DNA from: Ferruginibacter sp. | Lineage (GTDB): Bacteria; Bacteroidota; Bacteroidia; Chitinophagales; Chitinophagaceae | DNA: 64,000 nt | Assembly: GCF_028288465.1 (NCBI RefSeq) | Contig: NZ_JAQBNR010000073.1 | Span: 27,080-91,079 of the forward strand | Reading direction: 5' to 3' | In this document: piece by piece, positions 52,097-61,616 of the stretch | How positions within the stretch are numbered: position 1 is the first letter of the stretch | Layout of the letters: each line of letters begins with the position of its first letter | The notes under the pieces: model-generated | Told to the model about the DNA's origin: nothing | The model's input: the letters and a program-made list of their open reading frames with translations, nothing else | The model's database searches: none | Made by a program: the position numbers and the translations under genes

Positions 52097-53203
52097 ATGA
52101 ATCGACTTGTAATGGCAAGCGGTGCTCCTGCAGAAAAGAAAAAATATTCACAAGTATTATTGCATGTGAGTGCCTGGGTGCTGTATGTAAGCTTTATTTA
52201 TATTGCTAATTATATGGGTAATCCCAATATTAAACTCCTTAATATTATATTGTACCTTATTCCATTTTGCATCACATTTTATGTTAGTCTGTACTTTCTA
52301 AATATTTATAAAGTATGGGGGCCAATTTGGAGCGTTGCATCTTTTTTTATAGTTTTTCTTGTAATGGCTCTTATTGCATATTGCTATATTTATCTCCTTC
52401 TGCCGCTTCTCGGAATGAAGATTAATAGTTCTGATAAATTGGGCGTTTTTTTACGCGAGGCCGTTCTTCAATATGTTCAGGCGGCTTCTTACTCCATGCT
52501 TTATTTTCATATTACGGAGTCATTCAAAAAAGAACGCGAATTAAGAAAATTACAGGAAGAAAAACTCCGCAACGAACTGGAAAATTCTATCTTAAAACAG
52601 CAGGAATTAAAATCGCAGAAAGACAAACTAATGCTGGAATATGCCTTTTTGCGCTCGCAGGTAAATCCCCATTTTTTACATAATACATTGAATGTACTTT
52701 TTTCCCAGGCACTGGAACATTCGCAGGACCTGGCAGATAATATCTCCAAACTGTCCCGCATTATGCGTTACTCTCTGGAAAGTGTAGAGTACGACAGTGA
52801 TAAAGTTTTTGTGCAGAAAGAGTTAGACAACCTTCACTTACTGATCGAGATCAATAATATTCGTTTTGCCTATTCCAAGGTAATTGAATATGTAATTGAA
52901 GGTGAAGTAACAGATCAGATGTTGCCGCCTTTATCTATGATTACCGTAGTTGAAAACGCCTTTAAATATGGTGATTTAAAAGATGCCAAAAACCCTTTAA
53001 AAATCAGGGTGCAATTAAAACCCGGACAGGTATATTTTTATTGTAAAAACAAAGTCAGGAAAAACAATTTAGAAATATCATCCCACAATATAGGGATGGC
53101 CAATTTATGCAAGCGGCTGGATGTAGCTTTTAAAGGAAAGTATAGTATGAATGCCTGTGATGACAAAGATTTCTATACTTTTGAATTAACAGTAAACACC
53201 TAG
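52097..53203 (+). CDS. LytS-type sensor histidine kinase
   Basis: 368 residues from the ATG at 52097, 10 bases after the acyltransferase stop; an earlier in-frame ATG at 52058 overlaps it. Four membrane segments in the first 150 residues, a coiled-coil linker (ESFKKERELRKLQEEKLRNELEN), the His_kinase box RSQVNPHFLHNTLNVLFSQAL with phospho-histidine about residue 191, and an HATPase region VVENAFKYGDLKD. No extracytoplasmic sensor loop of note; signal sensed in or at the membrane. Paired with the LytTR regulator that follows by 2 bases. Confidence 0.9.
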   Translation: MNRLVMASGAPAEKKKYSQVLLHVSAWVLYVSFIYIANYMGNPNIKLLNIILYLIPFCITFYVSLYFLNIYKVWGPIWSVASFFIVFLVMALIAYCYIYLLLPLLGMKINSSDKLGVFLREAVLQYVQAASYSMLYFHITESFKKERELRKLQEEKLRNELENSILKQQELKSQKDKLMLEYAFLRSQVNPHFLHNTLNVLFSQALEHSQDLADNISKLSRIMRYSLESVEYDSDKVFVQKELDNLHLLIEINNIRFAYSKVIEYVIEGEVTDQMLPPLSMITVVENAFKYGDLKDAKNPLKIRVQLKPGQVYFYCKNKVRKNNLEISSHNIGMANLCKRLDVAFKGKYSMNACDDKDFYTFELTVNT

Positions 53204-53205
53204 GC

Positions 53206-53925
53206 ATGATAAAATGTGTGATAATTGATGATGAGCAGCCCGCCATCAATGTGCTAAAAAATTATATTAACCGGCTTCCTGATTGTAAATTAATTGCTAC
53301 TGAAACCAACCCTTTAGCCGGTATTGAAATAATAAAAACTGAAAAGCCAGACCTGGTTTTTTTAGATATACAGATGGATGAAATGAATGGCATAGAGGTT
53401 ATGAAAACCATCAATCAAATTACCAAAGTAATTTTCTGTACCGCGTATTCAGAGTTTGCAGTAACAAGCTATGAACTGGATGCGGTGGATTATTTAATGA
53501 AACCCATCGATTTTAACCGCTTTGTAAAAGCCGTGCAAAGGGTTGCTGAAAGCCCTGCTCCACCAACCTCTGTATTTACCGAATCATTACCGAACGATTA
53601 TATTTTTGTAAAAACAGGCCAACGCGGCAAAATGCTCAAAATTGATTTGGACGATATCGATTATGTTGAGGCCATGAACAATTACATCGCGTTTCACCAG
53701 GGTGGGCGTAAAACAATGGCCCATCTTACTATGAAGGAAATTGAAGAGCGACTGCCTTCCGGCAGCTTTATGCGCATTCATAAATCCTACATCGTTGCCC
53801 TAAAACAAATTTCCGGAATGGAAAACAACGAGTTGAGTTTAAAAAAGGTTCCCGGCCGCATTCCCATTGGAGCCAATTACAGGGATATTTTTATGAAACG
53901 CATGGAACAAAAACTGATGCGGTAA
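53206..53925 (+). CDS. LytTR-family response regulator
   Basis: 239 residues. Receiver domain with CVIIDDEQPAI, phospho-acceptor D54 (LVFLDIQMDEM), TAYSEFAV and LMKPIDFNRF, then a LytTR DNA-binding domain (VKTGQRGKMLKIDLDDIDYVEAMNNYIAFH... HKSYIVALKQI). With the kinase at 52097 it forms a two-component system, directly downstream of the peptide acyltransferase unit. It may control that unit, since peptide-linked LytTR systems commonly regulate their own peptide genes; this is an inference. Confidence 0.92.
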   Translation: MIKCVIIDDEQPAINVLKNYINRLPDCKLIATETNPLAGIEIIKTEKPDLVFLDIQMDEMNGIEVMKTINQITKVIFCTAYSEFAVTSYELDAVDYLMKPIDFNRFVKAVQRVAESPAPPTSVFTESLPNDYIFVKTGQRGKMLKIDLDDIDYVEAMNNYIAFHQGGRKTMAHLTMKEIEERLPSGSFMRIHKSYIVALKQISGMENNELSLKKVPGRIPIGANYRDIFMKRMEQKLMR

Positions 53926-54194
53926 TTTAAATTACAGCGATGTGCCAAATAGCCACGAGTTCGGCGATGATTCGAACGTACATCGTTTTTGTTCTTTTCA
54001 AATTGGCAGCTCTACTCATTATTTTAATAGCTGTTTATATAGTTATGGTTTTAGCCCCGTATTGTATTTTGTGACAAGCGGCTAACACCAGCCGTAAATT
54101 ATCAATAATTTTAAAGCATAGAAAAATGGTATCCGGTTTTTTGCAAGGCTGCAATCAATCGAAATATTTTCTGCTACAGTTAAAGATAATCGCC

Positions 54195-55433
54195 ATGTAC
54201 AAAAACAGATTGCTCTCCATACTATATTTTATTTTTATCCTGATGGCATGCTGCTTCTTTAAGCAGGCGAAAGGTCAGCAATACGACTGTAATTTTAAAG
54301 GACCTGTAATCAATATTGATTTTGGAACCGGCGAGCCGGACAAAGAAGTTACAGCAGTACGCCCGCCCAATTATCATAAGGTAAATTTTGTATGTCCCAA
54401 TGATGGCGATTATACCTATGCAACTTATACCAGTGATTGTTTTGGCGGCAACTGGCATACGTTAGCAGAAGACCACACCGCCGGTGATGCAGACGGGAGG
54501 ATGATGGTGGTGAATGCTTCAGAAGATCCGGGTACATTTTTTATCAATTATATTTCAGGACTCAAGCCCAATACTACCTACGAATTTTCAGTTTGGTTTG
54601 TAAATATCTGCATCACCGGAAATTGCGGTACCATTTATTCTCCTGACATCAGCATCGACATTTCTTCCGGCGATTTCAAAATAGCACGGTTTTCAACAGG
54701 TGTTATTTCACCCACAACACAACCCGTCTGGAAAAAATACACGGGCCTGTTTACCGTTCCGCCGGGAGCAACAGTGGTAGCCATAAAAATGGATGACAAT
54801 GCCAATGGTGGCTGTGGAAATGATTTTGCAATGGATGATATTTTAATTAAAGAATGCAGGTTGCCTGAATTGCCGGTTACTGTACAACCAGTACCATTGC
54901 CGGCGAAACCGGATGAAGTAAAGGCAGAAAAGAAACCGGTACCTGTTGTAAAGCAACCTGTCCCTGCTTTGGCTAATGCTAAAAAAAGCAATGTTGATAT
55001 TTCCAGGGTTCCGCTTGCTGTAAATCCTGCTGCACCTGCCATGGTTAAAACAGATAATTTATTTAAAGTCCCTGTTCCAACCGTAATAGCCACCCGTGCA
55101 AATCTATTAATAAAGAAGATTGAAACTGAAGCCACAGAGATGGTAATTGAGCTGTATGATAATGGAGAGATAGATGGAGATACTGTCACCATTTATCATA
55201 ACAACCAATTACTGGTGGCGCATGCCGGCCTTACGGCAAAGCCTATCACGTTTAAAATAAAAGTAGATAAGGAACATCCGCATCATGAGTTGGTGATGGT
55301 GGCAGATAACCTTGGCTCCATACCGCCCAATACTTCCCTGATGATACTTACGGCGGGGGGCAAACGTTATGAAATCTTCATCTCCTCTACCGAACAAAAA
55401 AATGCCAAAATAGTAATTGATTTAAAGGAATGA
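54195..55433 (+). CDS. Secreted protein with carbohydrate-binding-like domain
   Basis: 412 residues from the ATG at 54195; the longer frame has a poor signal. Signal peptide (ACCFFKQAKGQQ), then a domain of about 180 residues with FVCPNDGDYTYATYTSDCFGGNWHTL, TYEFSVWFVNICITGNCG and NGGCGNDFAMDDILI, resembling jelly-roll carbohydrate-binding modules of Bacteroidota surface proteins. A proline-rich linker precedes a C-terminal domain with IELYDNGEIDGDTVTIYHNNQLL, a recurrent domain in Chitinophagaceae. No sorting tail seen. Function unknown; matrix or glycan binding is likely. Confidence 0.75.
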   Translation: MYKNRLLSILYFIFILMACCFFKQAKGQQYDCNFKGPVINIDFGTGEPDKEVTAVRPPNYHKVNFVCPNDGDYTYATYTSDCFGGNWHTLAEDHTAGDADGRMMVVNASEDPGTFFINYISGLKPNTTYEFSVWFVNICITGNCGTIYSPDISIDISSGDFKIARFSTGVISPTTQPVWKKYTGLFTVPPGATVVAIKMDDNANGGCGNDFAMDDILIKECRLPELPVTVQPVPLPAKPDEVKAEKKPVPVVKQPVPALANAKKSNVDISRVPLAVNPAAPAMVKTDNLFKVPVPTVIATRANLLIKKIETEATEMVIELYDNGEIDGDTVTIYHNNQLLVAHAGLTAKPITFKIKVDKEHPHHELVMVADNLGSIPPNTSLMILTAGGKRYEIFISSTEQKNAKIVIDLKE

Positions 55434-55869
55434 TGTGTCGAAAATGTTGCGTTCGGATTGTAGGGTCTTTGCCGGTTGAGGCAAAAAGCATACAAGTAGC
55501 CTTATGTTTTTTCGCGTGCCTTCAAGGGGCATGAAAAACGGTCCCGCTTAAATGCTTCTTAGTATAGCGGGCGAAGTGCATATGATATGGAACGTGCGTT
55601 AACCGCTATTGCACTTATTACCTTAACAAAGCAGATAGCGATCAAAAAGACACGTTCACAAAACGATACCTACAATTTTTATTTTATATTCAGATCGGCC
55701 GTAGCTTTAACATCAAATGCTATTGTAATAAATTACACATTTTAAGAAGCATAGCTCCACACTCCTCTGCAATTGCCTTTTCAATACCTAAGTTTTTGTT
55801 AACCGACAGTTCTAACTGGAACAATTATTTATTCTATTCAAATTTTTTAACTTAAAAATTAGAGGTATT
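55434..55869. other. Gene-free region before the T9SS-sorted protein
   Basis: No ORF of credible composition. Contains promoter-like AT-rich sequence near 55840. Nothing else identified. Confidence 0.4.
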
Positions 55870-57969
55870 ATGAAAAAAGTTTTACTAGGTTTTATGTGCT
55901 TTTTTATTAGCATTACCGCTATCAATGCGCAAACATTGTATGGTACTACCTTCGCCGGAGGTGCAAATGGTACCGGCACTATCGTTAAATATACTGTTGC
56001 TACCAATGAATTGGTAGTGGTCAAATCTTTTGATGCTGTTTCTTCTGACCCGGCTGCCACAAACGATGGGGTTAATCCTTCAGCAAGCCTGATCCAGGCA
56101 AGCGATGGTAAATTATACGGGATGACTATTAACGGCGGTACTGGTAACAACGGCGTTATTTTCTCTTATGATCCCCGTACTTCCCAATACACAAAACTTA
56201 AAGACTTTCAGGGCATTGATGGAGCCCATCCCTATGGCAGCTTGTTGGAGGCCAGCGATGGAAAATTATATGGAATGACCACGTACGGAGGAACGAATGG
56301 CAGTGGCGCTGCCAGCGGAGTTCTTTTTTCTTATGCACCGGCTTCTTCCACTTTTACCAAAATGATGGATTTTAATTATACTATTGGCAGCAACCCTTTC
56401 GGCAGCCTGATTCAGGGCATTGATGGGAAGTTATATGGCATGACCGAGTACGGTGGTACGGCTGTGGGGCCTACCGGGAACATAATAGGTGGTACAGGTA
56501 CAATTTTTTCTTTTAATCTGTTGACCTCAATTTTTACTCGCCTGTACGATTTCCTTGACGCACCGGGATCGCCGCGTGGCAGTTTGGTACAGGCCACGGA
56601 TGGCAGGCTCTACGGTATGGCTCCTGGCTATGGTATCCGGGGTTCAAACTATGGTTTTATTTTTTCTCTCGACACTTCTAATGTACCCACACCTTATTCT
56701 GAACTTTACAGGTGTGATGGCACCAACTATCTCAACGGTTTTCGACCATTGGCAAGCTTTATACAGGCATCCGATGGTAAACTTTATGGTACAATGAGTT
56801 TCGGAAATGGAGCTTCGGTAGGTGGAACGTTGATTTCTTTTGATCCTTTAACAGCAACAGTTACAAATTTGAATAATTTTACCGGTACAAATGGACTCAA
56901 CCCGCAGGGTAATCTTATACAGGCAAGCAATGGAAAATTGTACGGTTCAACCCCCGCAGGAGGAAGTAACGGGCTTGGTGTCATTTTTTCGTATGATCCT
57001 GTCGCAGCCGCTTACTCAAAACTTATAGATTTTGATGGGGCCAATGGTGCCAGCCCTGGTCTTGGCTCTGCATTTATTGAATATTCTGATTGTAGTACAC
57101 TCACAATTTTTTACAAAGATGCAGATGGAGATGGTTATGGTAATGCTACAGACAGTATAAAAGCCTGTACCACACCGGTGGGCTATGTAGCGAATAAGAC
57201 CGATTGTAACGATAGCAATAACGCCGTTCACCCAGGTGCGGTTGAAATTTGTGGCAATGGCATCGATGACAATTGTGACGGACAGATTGATGAAGGATGC
57301 CCGGGTAATCCTGTGCTGAGTATAAATAACGTAAGCGTGAGTGAATCAGCGGGAGCGGCGGTTTTAACACTGAGCCTTTCAAAGAAATCTACTCAGTCTG
57401 TTACGGTAGAGTATAAAACAAAAGATGGCACGGCAATCAGCAAAGCCAAAAAGCAAAATCCCGCTGATTATGTTGATGCGAAAGGTACAGTGACAATACC
57501 AGCAGGTGCTCAAACAGCAACGCTTTCTATAACAATACTCAACGATGCTGTAACGGAATCAACTGAGCAATTTTATGTAGACTTGAGTAAAGCCACCAAT
57601 GCTACCATTACAAAATCGACAATGGCTACCGTTACAATAACTGACGGGGCGGCTTCACGAACTGCATTGTTACAGGGCAACTTACAATTAGCGGGTGAAA
57701 GAGAATTGTCAGCTGGTAAATTCAACATCAGCATTGCACCTAATCCAAGCAACAACCGGTTTAATGTAAGTATCGAAACTGCTGATACAAAAGAAAAAAT
57801 TAGCCTCCGTGTAACAGATATGCAGGGTAGGCTGATTGAGCAACGTAACAATATTTATACGGGACAAACCATACAAATAGGGGACGGATATAAAACCGGC
57901 GTTTATTTTGTAGAAGTGATACAGGGCAATACAAAAAGGCAGCTTAAGGTAATTAAAGTGGCCAATTAA
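55870..57969 (+). CDS. Surface protein with GloVer repeats, MopE, Calx-beta and T9SS tail
   Basis: 699 residues. Signal peptide (TAINAQ) then about eight GloVer-type repeats (ASDGKLYGMT followed by GGxxGxGxIFSYDP), a MopE-type metal-binding motif with DADGDGYGN and CGNGIDDNCDGQIDEGC, a Calx-beta domain (VSVSESAGAAVLTLSLS, ITDG) and a C-terminal type IX sorting domain (IAPNPSNNRFNVSIE, VYFVEVIQ). It should be carried across the outer membrane by T9SS and attached to the cell surface. The substrate of the propeller-like repeats is unknown. Single gene with its own terminator. Confidence 0.85.
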   Translation: MKKVLLGFMCFFISITAINAQTLYGTTFAGGANGTGTIVKYTVATNELVVVKSFDAVSSDPAATNDGVNPSASLIQASDGKLYGMTINGGTGNNGVIFSYDPRTSQYTKLKDFQGIDGAHPYGSLLEASDGKLYGMTTYGGTNGSGAASGVLFSYAPASSTFTKMMDFNYTIGSNPFGSLIQGIDGKLYGMTEYGGTAVGPTGNIIGGTGTIFSFNLLTSIFTRLYDFLDAPGSPRGSLVQATDGRLYGMAPGYGIRGSNYGFIFSLDTSNVPTPYSELYRCDGTNYLNGFRPLASFIQASDGKLYGTMSFGNGASVGGTLISFDPLTATVTNLNNFTGTNGLNPQGNLIQASNGKLYGSTPAGGSNGLGVIFSYDPVAAAYSKLIDFDGANGASPGLGSAFIEYSDCSTLTIFYKDADGDGYGNATDSIKACTTPVGYVANKTDCNDSNNAVHPGAVEICGNGIDDNCDGQIDEGCPGNPVLSINNVSVSESAGAAVLTLSLSKKSTQSVTVEYKTKDGTAISKAKKQNPADYVDAKGTVTIPAGAQTATLSITILNDAVTESTEQFYVDLSKATNATITKSTMATVTITDGAASRTALLQGNLQLAGERELSAGKFNISIAPNPSNNRFNVSIETADTKEKISLRVTDMQGRLIEQRNNIYTGQTIQIGDGYKTGVYFVEVIQGNTKRQLKVIKVAN

Positions 57970-57992
57970 AAAATATAGAAATTAAAAAGACC

Positions 57993-58021
57993 AACCCCAT
58001 TCATTTTGAGTGGGGTTTTCT
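57993..58021 (+). terminator. Terminator after the T9SS-sorted protein
   Basis: AACCCCA / TGGGGTT hairpin followed by a T-rich run, 24 bases after the stop codon. Confidence 0.75.
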
Positions 58022-58195
58022 TTTAGATACTGTTCATCAAAACGTTTTATATAGTTGTATGATGCAATTAATTTTCACATCATTTCAACAAGATAAGTGG
58101 AACCGTTTTTGTGGCAATAGCAGGGATAATGCGCAGAAAAAAATAACTTAAAAATTCTTCTAACGCGTAATAATAATCATTTAAAAATTAAGATT

Positions 58196-58708
58196 ATGGC
58201 AACAATGCAGAAAATTACCTCAAACTTATGGTTTGACAGGCAGGCCGAAGAAGCTGCAAAGTATTACACATCTATTTTTAAAAATTCAAAAATCGGCAGA
58301 ATTACCCGCTATGGTAAGGAAGGATTTGAAATACATAAAATGCCGGAGGGCACAGTATTAACTGTAGAATTCTGGCTGGAAGGGCAGCAGTTTTTAGCAC
58401 TCAATGGTGGTCCGTTATTTAAATTTAATGAGGCAGTATCATTTGTGATCAATTGTGAAACGCAGGAGGAGATTGATTTTTATTGGAACAAGCTTACACA
58501 GGGCGGAGATGAAAAAGCCCAGCAATGCGGCTGGCTAAAAGATAAATTCGGGTTATCATGGCAGGTAACACCAACCATATTACCAGATATGCTTGCAGAC
58601 AAAGATTCAGCAAAATCGGAAAGTGTTATGCATGCAATGATGCAGATGAAGAAGATTGATATTGCTGCGTTGAAGAAGGCGTATTCAAACCAGCTTCAGC
58701 AGCATTAA
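58196..58708 (+). CDS. VOC/PhnB-like protein
   Basis: 170 residues. ITSNLWFDRQAEEAAKYYTSIFKNSKIGRI is the N-terminus of PhnB-like (3-demethylubiquinone-like) members of the vicinal oxygen chelate fold. GQQFLALNGGPLFKFNEAVSFVI and CGWLKDKFGLSWQVTP complete the fold. The typical metal ligands H/E are weak, so activity is uncertain. Often annotated as VOC-family protein of unknown role. Single gene between T9SS protein and rnpB. Confidence 0.85.
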   Translation: MATMQKITSNLWFDRQAEEAAKYYTSIFKNSKIGRITRYGKEGFEIHKMPEGTVLTVEFWLEGQQFLALNGGPLFKFNEAVSFVINCETQEEIDFYWNKLTQGGDEKAQQCGWLKDKFGLSWQVTPTILPDMLADKDSAKSESVMHAMMQMKKIDIAALKKAYSNQLQQH

Positions 58709-58753
58709 TAATTTGAAGTATCTAAAAGTGACGATGATCAAACATCATTTATC

Positions 58754-58789
58754 AAAAGCCAGCTTAGCTATATTGCCATGCTGGCTTTT
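58754..58789. terminator. Terminator before rnpB
   Basis: AAAAGCCAGC / GCTGGCTTTT hairpin, perfect stem, with T-run, 46 bases after the VOC-protein gene. Confidence 0.75.
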
Positions 58790-58820
58790 ACTTTTTGTGC
58801 AATAAATTAAAGCTAACTTT

Positions 58821-59238
58821 GAGGTTCTATCAGCCAGGCTATCGCTCCAATTAATTTGGAGAGGAAAGTCCGGACAGCAAAGGGCGACACACCGGTTAAG
58901 CGCCGGCTGCCTGTAAAAAGGCAAGAGACAGTGCCACAGAAAATAACTGTCCCGCCTTGGCGGGATGAGGGTGAAAATGTGAGGTAAGAGCTCACGGGTT
59001 ATTACAGTAATGTAAAAACCGGGTAAACCTTGTGTGCTGTAATGCCATGTACATCCCGGTTTATGGGCAATTGGTTTTGCCAGTTGTTGCGTAATGTAAG
59101 CTGCCCGCTTACTATCATAGCAATATGTGCCGGGAAGGGTAGGCAGCAAGATCTTGTCAGTAATGGCAAGGCCAGATAAATGATGGCCGTTCTGAGCAAT
59201 CAGGATAACAGGATCCGGCTTATTGGCTGATAGAATTT
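58821..59238 (+). ncRNA. rnpB: RNase P RNA, bacterial type A
   Basis: The conserved core GAGGAAAGTCCGGAC is at 58861-58875 and the 3' block ACAGGATCCGGCTTAT is near 59208-59223. The ends TTCTATCAGCCA (58825-58836) and TGGCTGATAGAA (59224-59235) are perfect complements and form P1. A poly-T tract follows. It is the catalytic RNA that trims tRNA 5' ends. Length about 418 bases. ORFs drawn across it are artefacts. Confidence 0.95.
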
Positions 59239-59324
59239 TTTTGACTTGATGGAGGATGCTGGATGCTGGTTTCCGGATACTAGATACTTATCGCTAACGT
59301 TAATCCCTAAGTTTAACTTAAAAC

Positions 59325-59915
59325 TTATAACTCATAACTGTTTTTCACCGCCGGCCATTCTTCTTTTATAAAACTAAAGTACACTGTATTTCTAACCGTA
59401 CCATTATCTGTTATCATGTGGTTGCGCAGAATACCCTCTTTTACCGCACCAATTTTTAACATGGCCGCCTGCGATTTTAAATTGAGCTGACTGGTTTTTA
59501 ATTCAATCCTGTTTAACTGTAATTCATCGAATCCAAAATTCAGCAACAGACTTTTACACGCTTTATTAATGCCGCTGCCCTGCAGGCTGGGTGCATACCA
59601 GGTCCAGCCAATTTCCATTCTTTTGTGTGCAAACGCAATATTGCCGTAACGGGTACAACCGCCATAGCAATTATTGAGTTTATCATATACGGCAAACGGA
59701 TAAGCTGTGCCGGACTGTCTTTCGGCTAATGCAACATCAAAATATTTTCTAAAATCCGCTTCGTTAAGAATGGTATTGCTGGTGAATTGCCACAACACTT
59801 TTTCCATGGCGATGGGTAACAGCAAGCCATAATGTTTTTCCTGTAAAGGCTCCAGCCTGGCACGGTTGTTTTCCAGTACATGTTCTGTGTTAAAAAAATC
59901 TGCAGGGTTCATCAT
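59325..59915 (-). CDS. GNAT N-acetyltransferase (RimJ-like)
   Basis: 196 residues. RLEPLQEKHYGLLLPIAMEK, then GGCTRYGNIAFAHKRMEIGWTWYAPSLQGSGINKACKSLLLNFGFDELQLNRIELKTSQLNLKSQAAMLKIGAVKEGILRNH, the acetyl-CoA-binding pattern (here QGSGIN) of RimJ/RimL-like proteins. Substrate is unknown; ribosomal protein or small molecule. The gene is adjacent to the Nudix hydrolase gene (1-base spacing), so the two are co-transcribed. Confidence 0.85.
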   Translation of the reverse strand: MMNPADFFNTEHVLENNRARLEPLQEKHYGLLLPIAMEKVLWQFTSNTILNEADFRKYFDVALAERQSGTAYPFAVYDKLNNCYGGCTRYGNIAFAHKRMEIGWTWYAPSLQGSGINKACKSLLLNFGFDELQLNRIELKTSQLNLKSQAAMLKIGAVKEGILRNHMITDNGTVRNTVYFSFIKEEWPAVKNSYEL

Positions 59916-60380
59916 CTAATATTTTTCTTTTACTAAAGCAGCCACAATTTTATCAATCGGAAGTGTAACCGCTTCGGGTTTAAAATTTTCCCAGTCAATA
60001 AAACGAACGGTTTCTATTTGCCTGGTTTGCTCATATATAGCCATCTGCGCTTCATCAAAATCAAATTCAGTGGTTTTAATTGGAGCAGTAATCGGTTCCA
60101 GTGCATGCGCAAAATAGTAAATAGCAATGATCTGGTGATCGGGCGTAAAGGCACTCATCTGAAAAATGTCAGTGGTATAAATATGTTCACCAATGCGCAC
60201 ATCCAGGTTAACCTCTTCTTTAAATTCCCTTTGCAAACAGTCCCTGGTACCTTCTCCAAATTCTAATCCGCCTCCCGGAAATTTGGTATAATAACTTCCC
60301 CTGATGTATTCATCACTTACCAATACCTGTTTATTTTCGTTTAATAAAATACCGTATACCCTTACATTAAATTTACTCAT
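59916..60380 (-). CDS. Nudix hydrolase
   Basis: 154 residues. The Nudix box GGGLEFGEGTRDCLQREFKEEV (Gx5Ex7REUxEExGU) is near residues 35-57. It hydrolyses a nucleoside diphosphate linked to another moiety; the substrate is not defined by sequence. It sits between a GNAT gene and corA, all on the minus strand with tiny gaps, suggesting an operon. Confidence 0.9.
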   Translation of the reverse strand: MSKFNVRVYGILLNENKQVLVSDEYIRGSYYTKFPGGGLEFGEGTRDCLQREFKEEVNLDVRIGEHIYTTDIFQMSAFTPDHQIIAIYYFAHALEPITAPIKTTEFDFDEAQMAIYEQTRQIETVRFIDWENFKPEAVTLPIDKIVAALVKEKY

Positions 60381-60381
60381 C

Positions 60382-61320
60382 TTATTTTTTTACACGTTTA
60401 ATATAGTTAATGATTACAAAAACCACAATAATCATTGAAATAATGACCGGTACCCAAAAAGCATACGGCGTATCCTTATAGGGAATTGGTACATTCATAC
60501 CATAAATACTGGCTATTAAAACGGGGACACTTAAAAAAATCGTAAGTGTTGTAAGCCGCTTCAGCACTTCATTCTGGTTGTTGCTGATGATGCTGGCAAA
60601 GGCATCCAGCGTGCTGTTCAGTATGTTGGTATAAGTGTTCGCCATCTCAAGGGCCTGGCTTGTTTCCACTACCAAATCATCCAGAAAATCTTTTTCATCT
60701 TCATTTAGTTGTAAAAAATTTGTCCGGGCCATTTTAATCATCAACAATTCGTTGCTGCGCAAGGCTGTAATAAAATACACCAGGCTTTTTTGAATGCGCA
60801 TCAGCTGAAGCAACTCTTCATTTCTGTTGGCAATATATAATTTTTGTTCCAGCGTATTGCGCCGCAGGTTAATTTCCTTCAGGTAATCCTGGAAATTGTT
60901 CGTCACCTTTTCAAATATTTTCAGCACCATCATGTTCTTTTTATCCATGCTGCGGTTTTGAAAAGTATTCAGGAATTTTTTGATGGCTTCGTTTTCAAAT
61001 GAGTTAACTGTTACAATCTGGTTGTGTGTTAATATGATGCAAATAGGAATGGTTATATAAAAAGCATCACTTTCGTTAAACGAATTATTTTCGGTAGGCG
61101 TTTTTATTACTACCAGTTTTACATTGTCATCAATTTCGTACCGGCTGCGTTCATCAATATCCAATGAATCTGTCAAAAAATCGATTGGTATTTCCAGCGA
61201 AACGCTTAGTTCATTAAACTCTTCCTGTTTTAGCGGAGGCAACACATTCACCCAGGTATCGGCGGCTGGTTTGTCAACGGCAATGGTTTGGTGATCTATG
61301 TTTTTAAAGTATTGTATCAT
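60382..61320 (-). CDS. corA: CorA-type magnesium/cobalt transporter
   Basis: 312 residues. The signature GMN (SIYGMNVPIPY) precedes the second of two C-terminal transmembrane helices; the first is TTLTIFLSVPVLIASIYGMN. The N-terminal 240 residues form a soluble helical domain with ERSRYEIDDNVKLVVIK. It forms a pentameric channel for Mg2+. Family length is normal. It ends the GNAT, Nudix, corA unit at its upstream side. Confidence 0.92.
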   Translation of the reverse strand: MIQYFKNIDHQTIAVDKPAADTWVNVLPPLKQEEFNELSVSLEIPIDFLTDSLDIDERSRYEIDDNVKLVVIKTPTENNSFNESDAFYITIPICIILTHNQIVTVNSFENEAIKKFLNTFQNRSMDKKNMMVLKIFEKVTNNFQDYLKEINLRRNTLEQKLYIANRNEELLQLMRIQKSLVYFITALRSNELLMIKMARTNFLQLNEDEKDFLDDLVVETSQALEMANTYTNILNSTLDAFASIISNNQNEVLKRLTTLTIFLSVPVLIASIYGMNVPIPYKDTPYAFWVPVIISMIIVVFVIINYIKRVKK

Positions 61321-61616
61321 TCTTTTTTATAGCGGCGTTGAAATGGCTGATGGCTGATTTTTTGATGGCTGATTTTATTTGGTTAGCAGGTGATTGTGTA
61401 GTTGTGGTTGCATACTGTTTGTAAATGATGATATTTTGCCAGTTGAGGTTTATTAATTCAGTTTCATTGACAGCCACTCACGATTTTACCGGGACTGTAC
61501 TCCTGTGCTGTTATATTTTTCCCGGTAAAGCGATCAACGTCATCCAGGTATTTATCCTGACTCTGCTTTATGCCATTGAGCTGTCATTTACAGGCATCAC
61601 GGGGCGGTCAAACTGG

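Noticed and set aside
58745..59149. ORFs across rnpB
   Set aside because: The sequence is RNase P RNA with conserved core and P1 helix.
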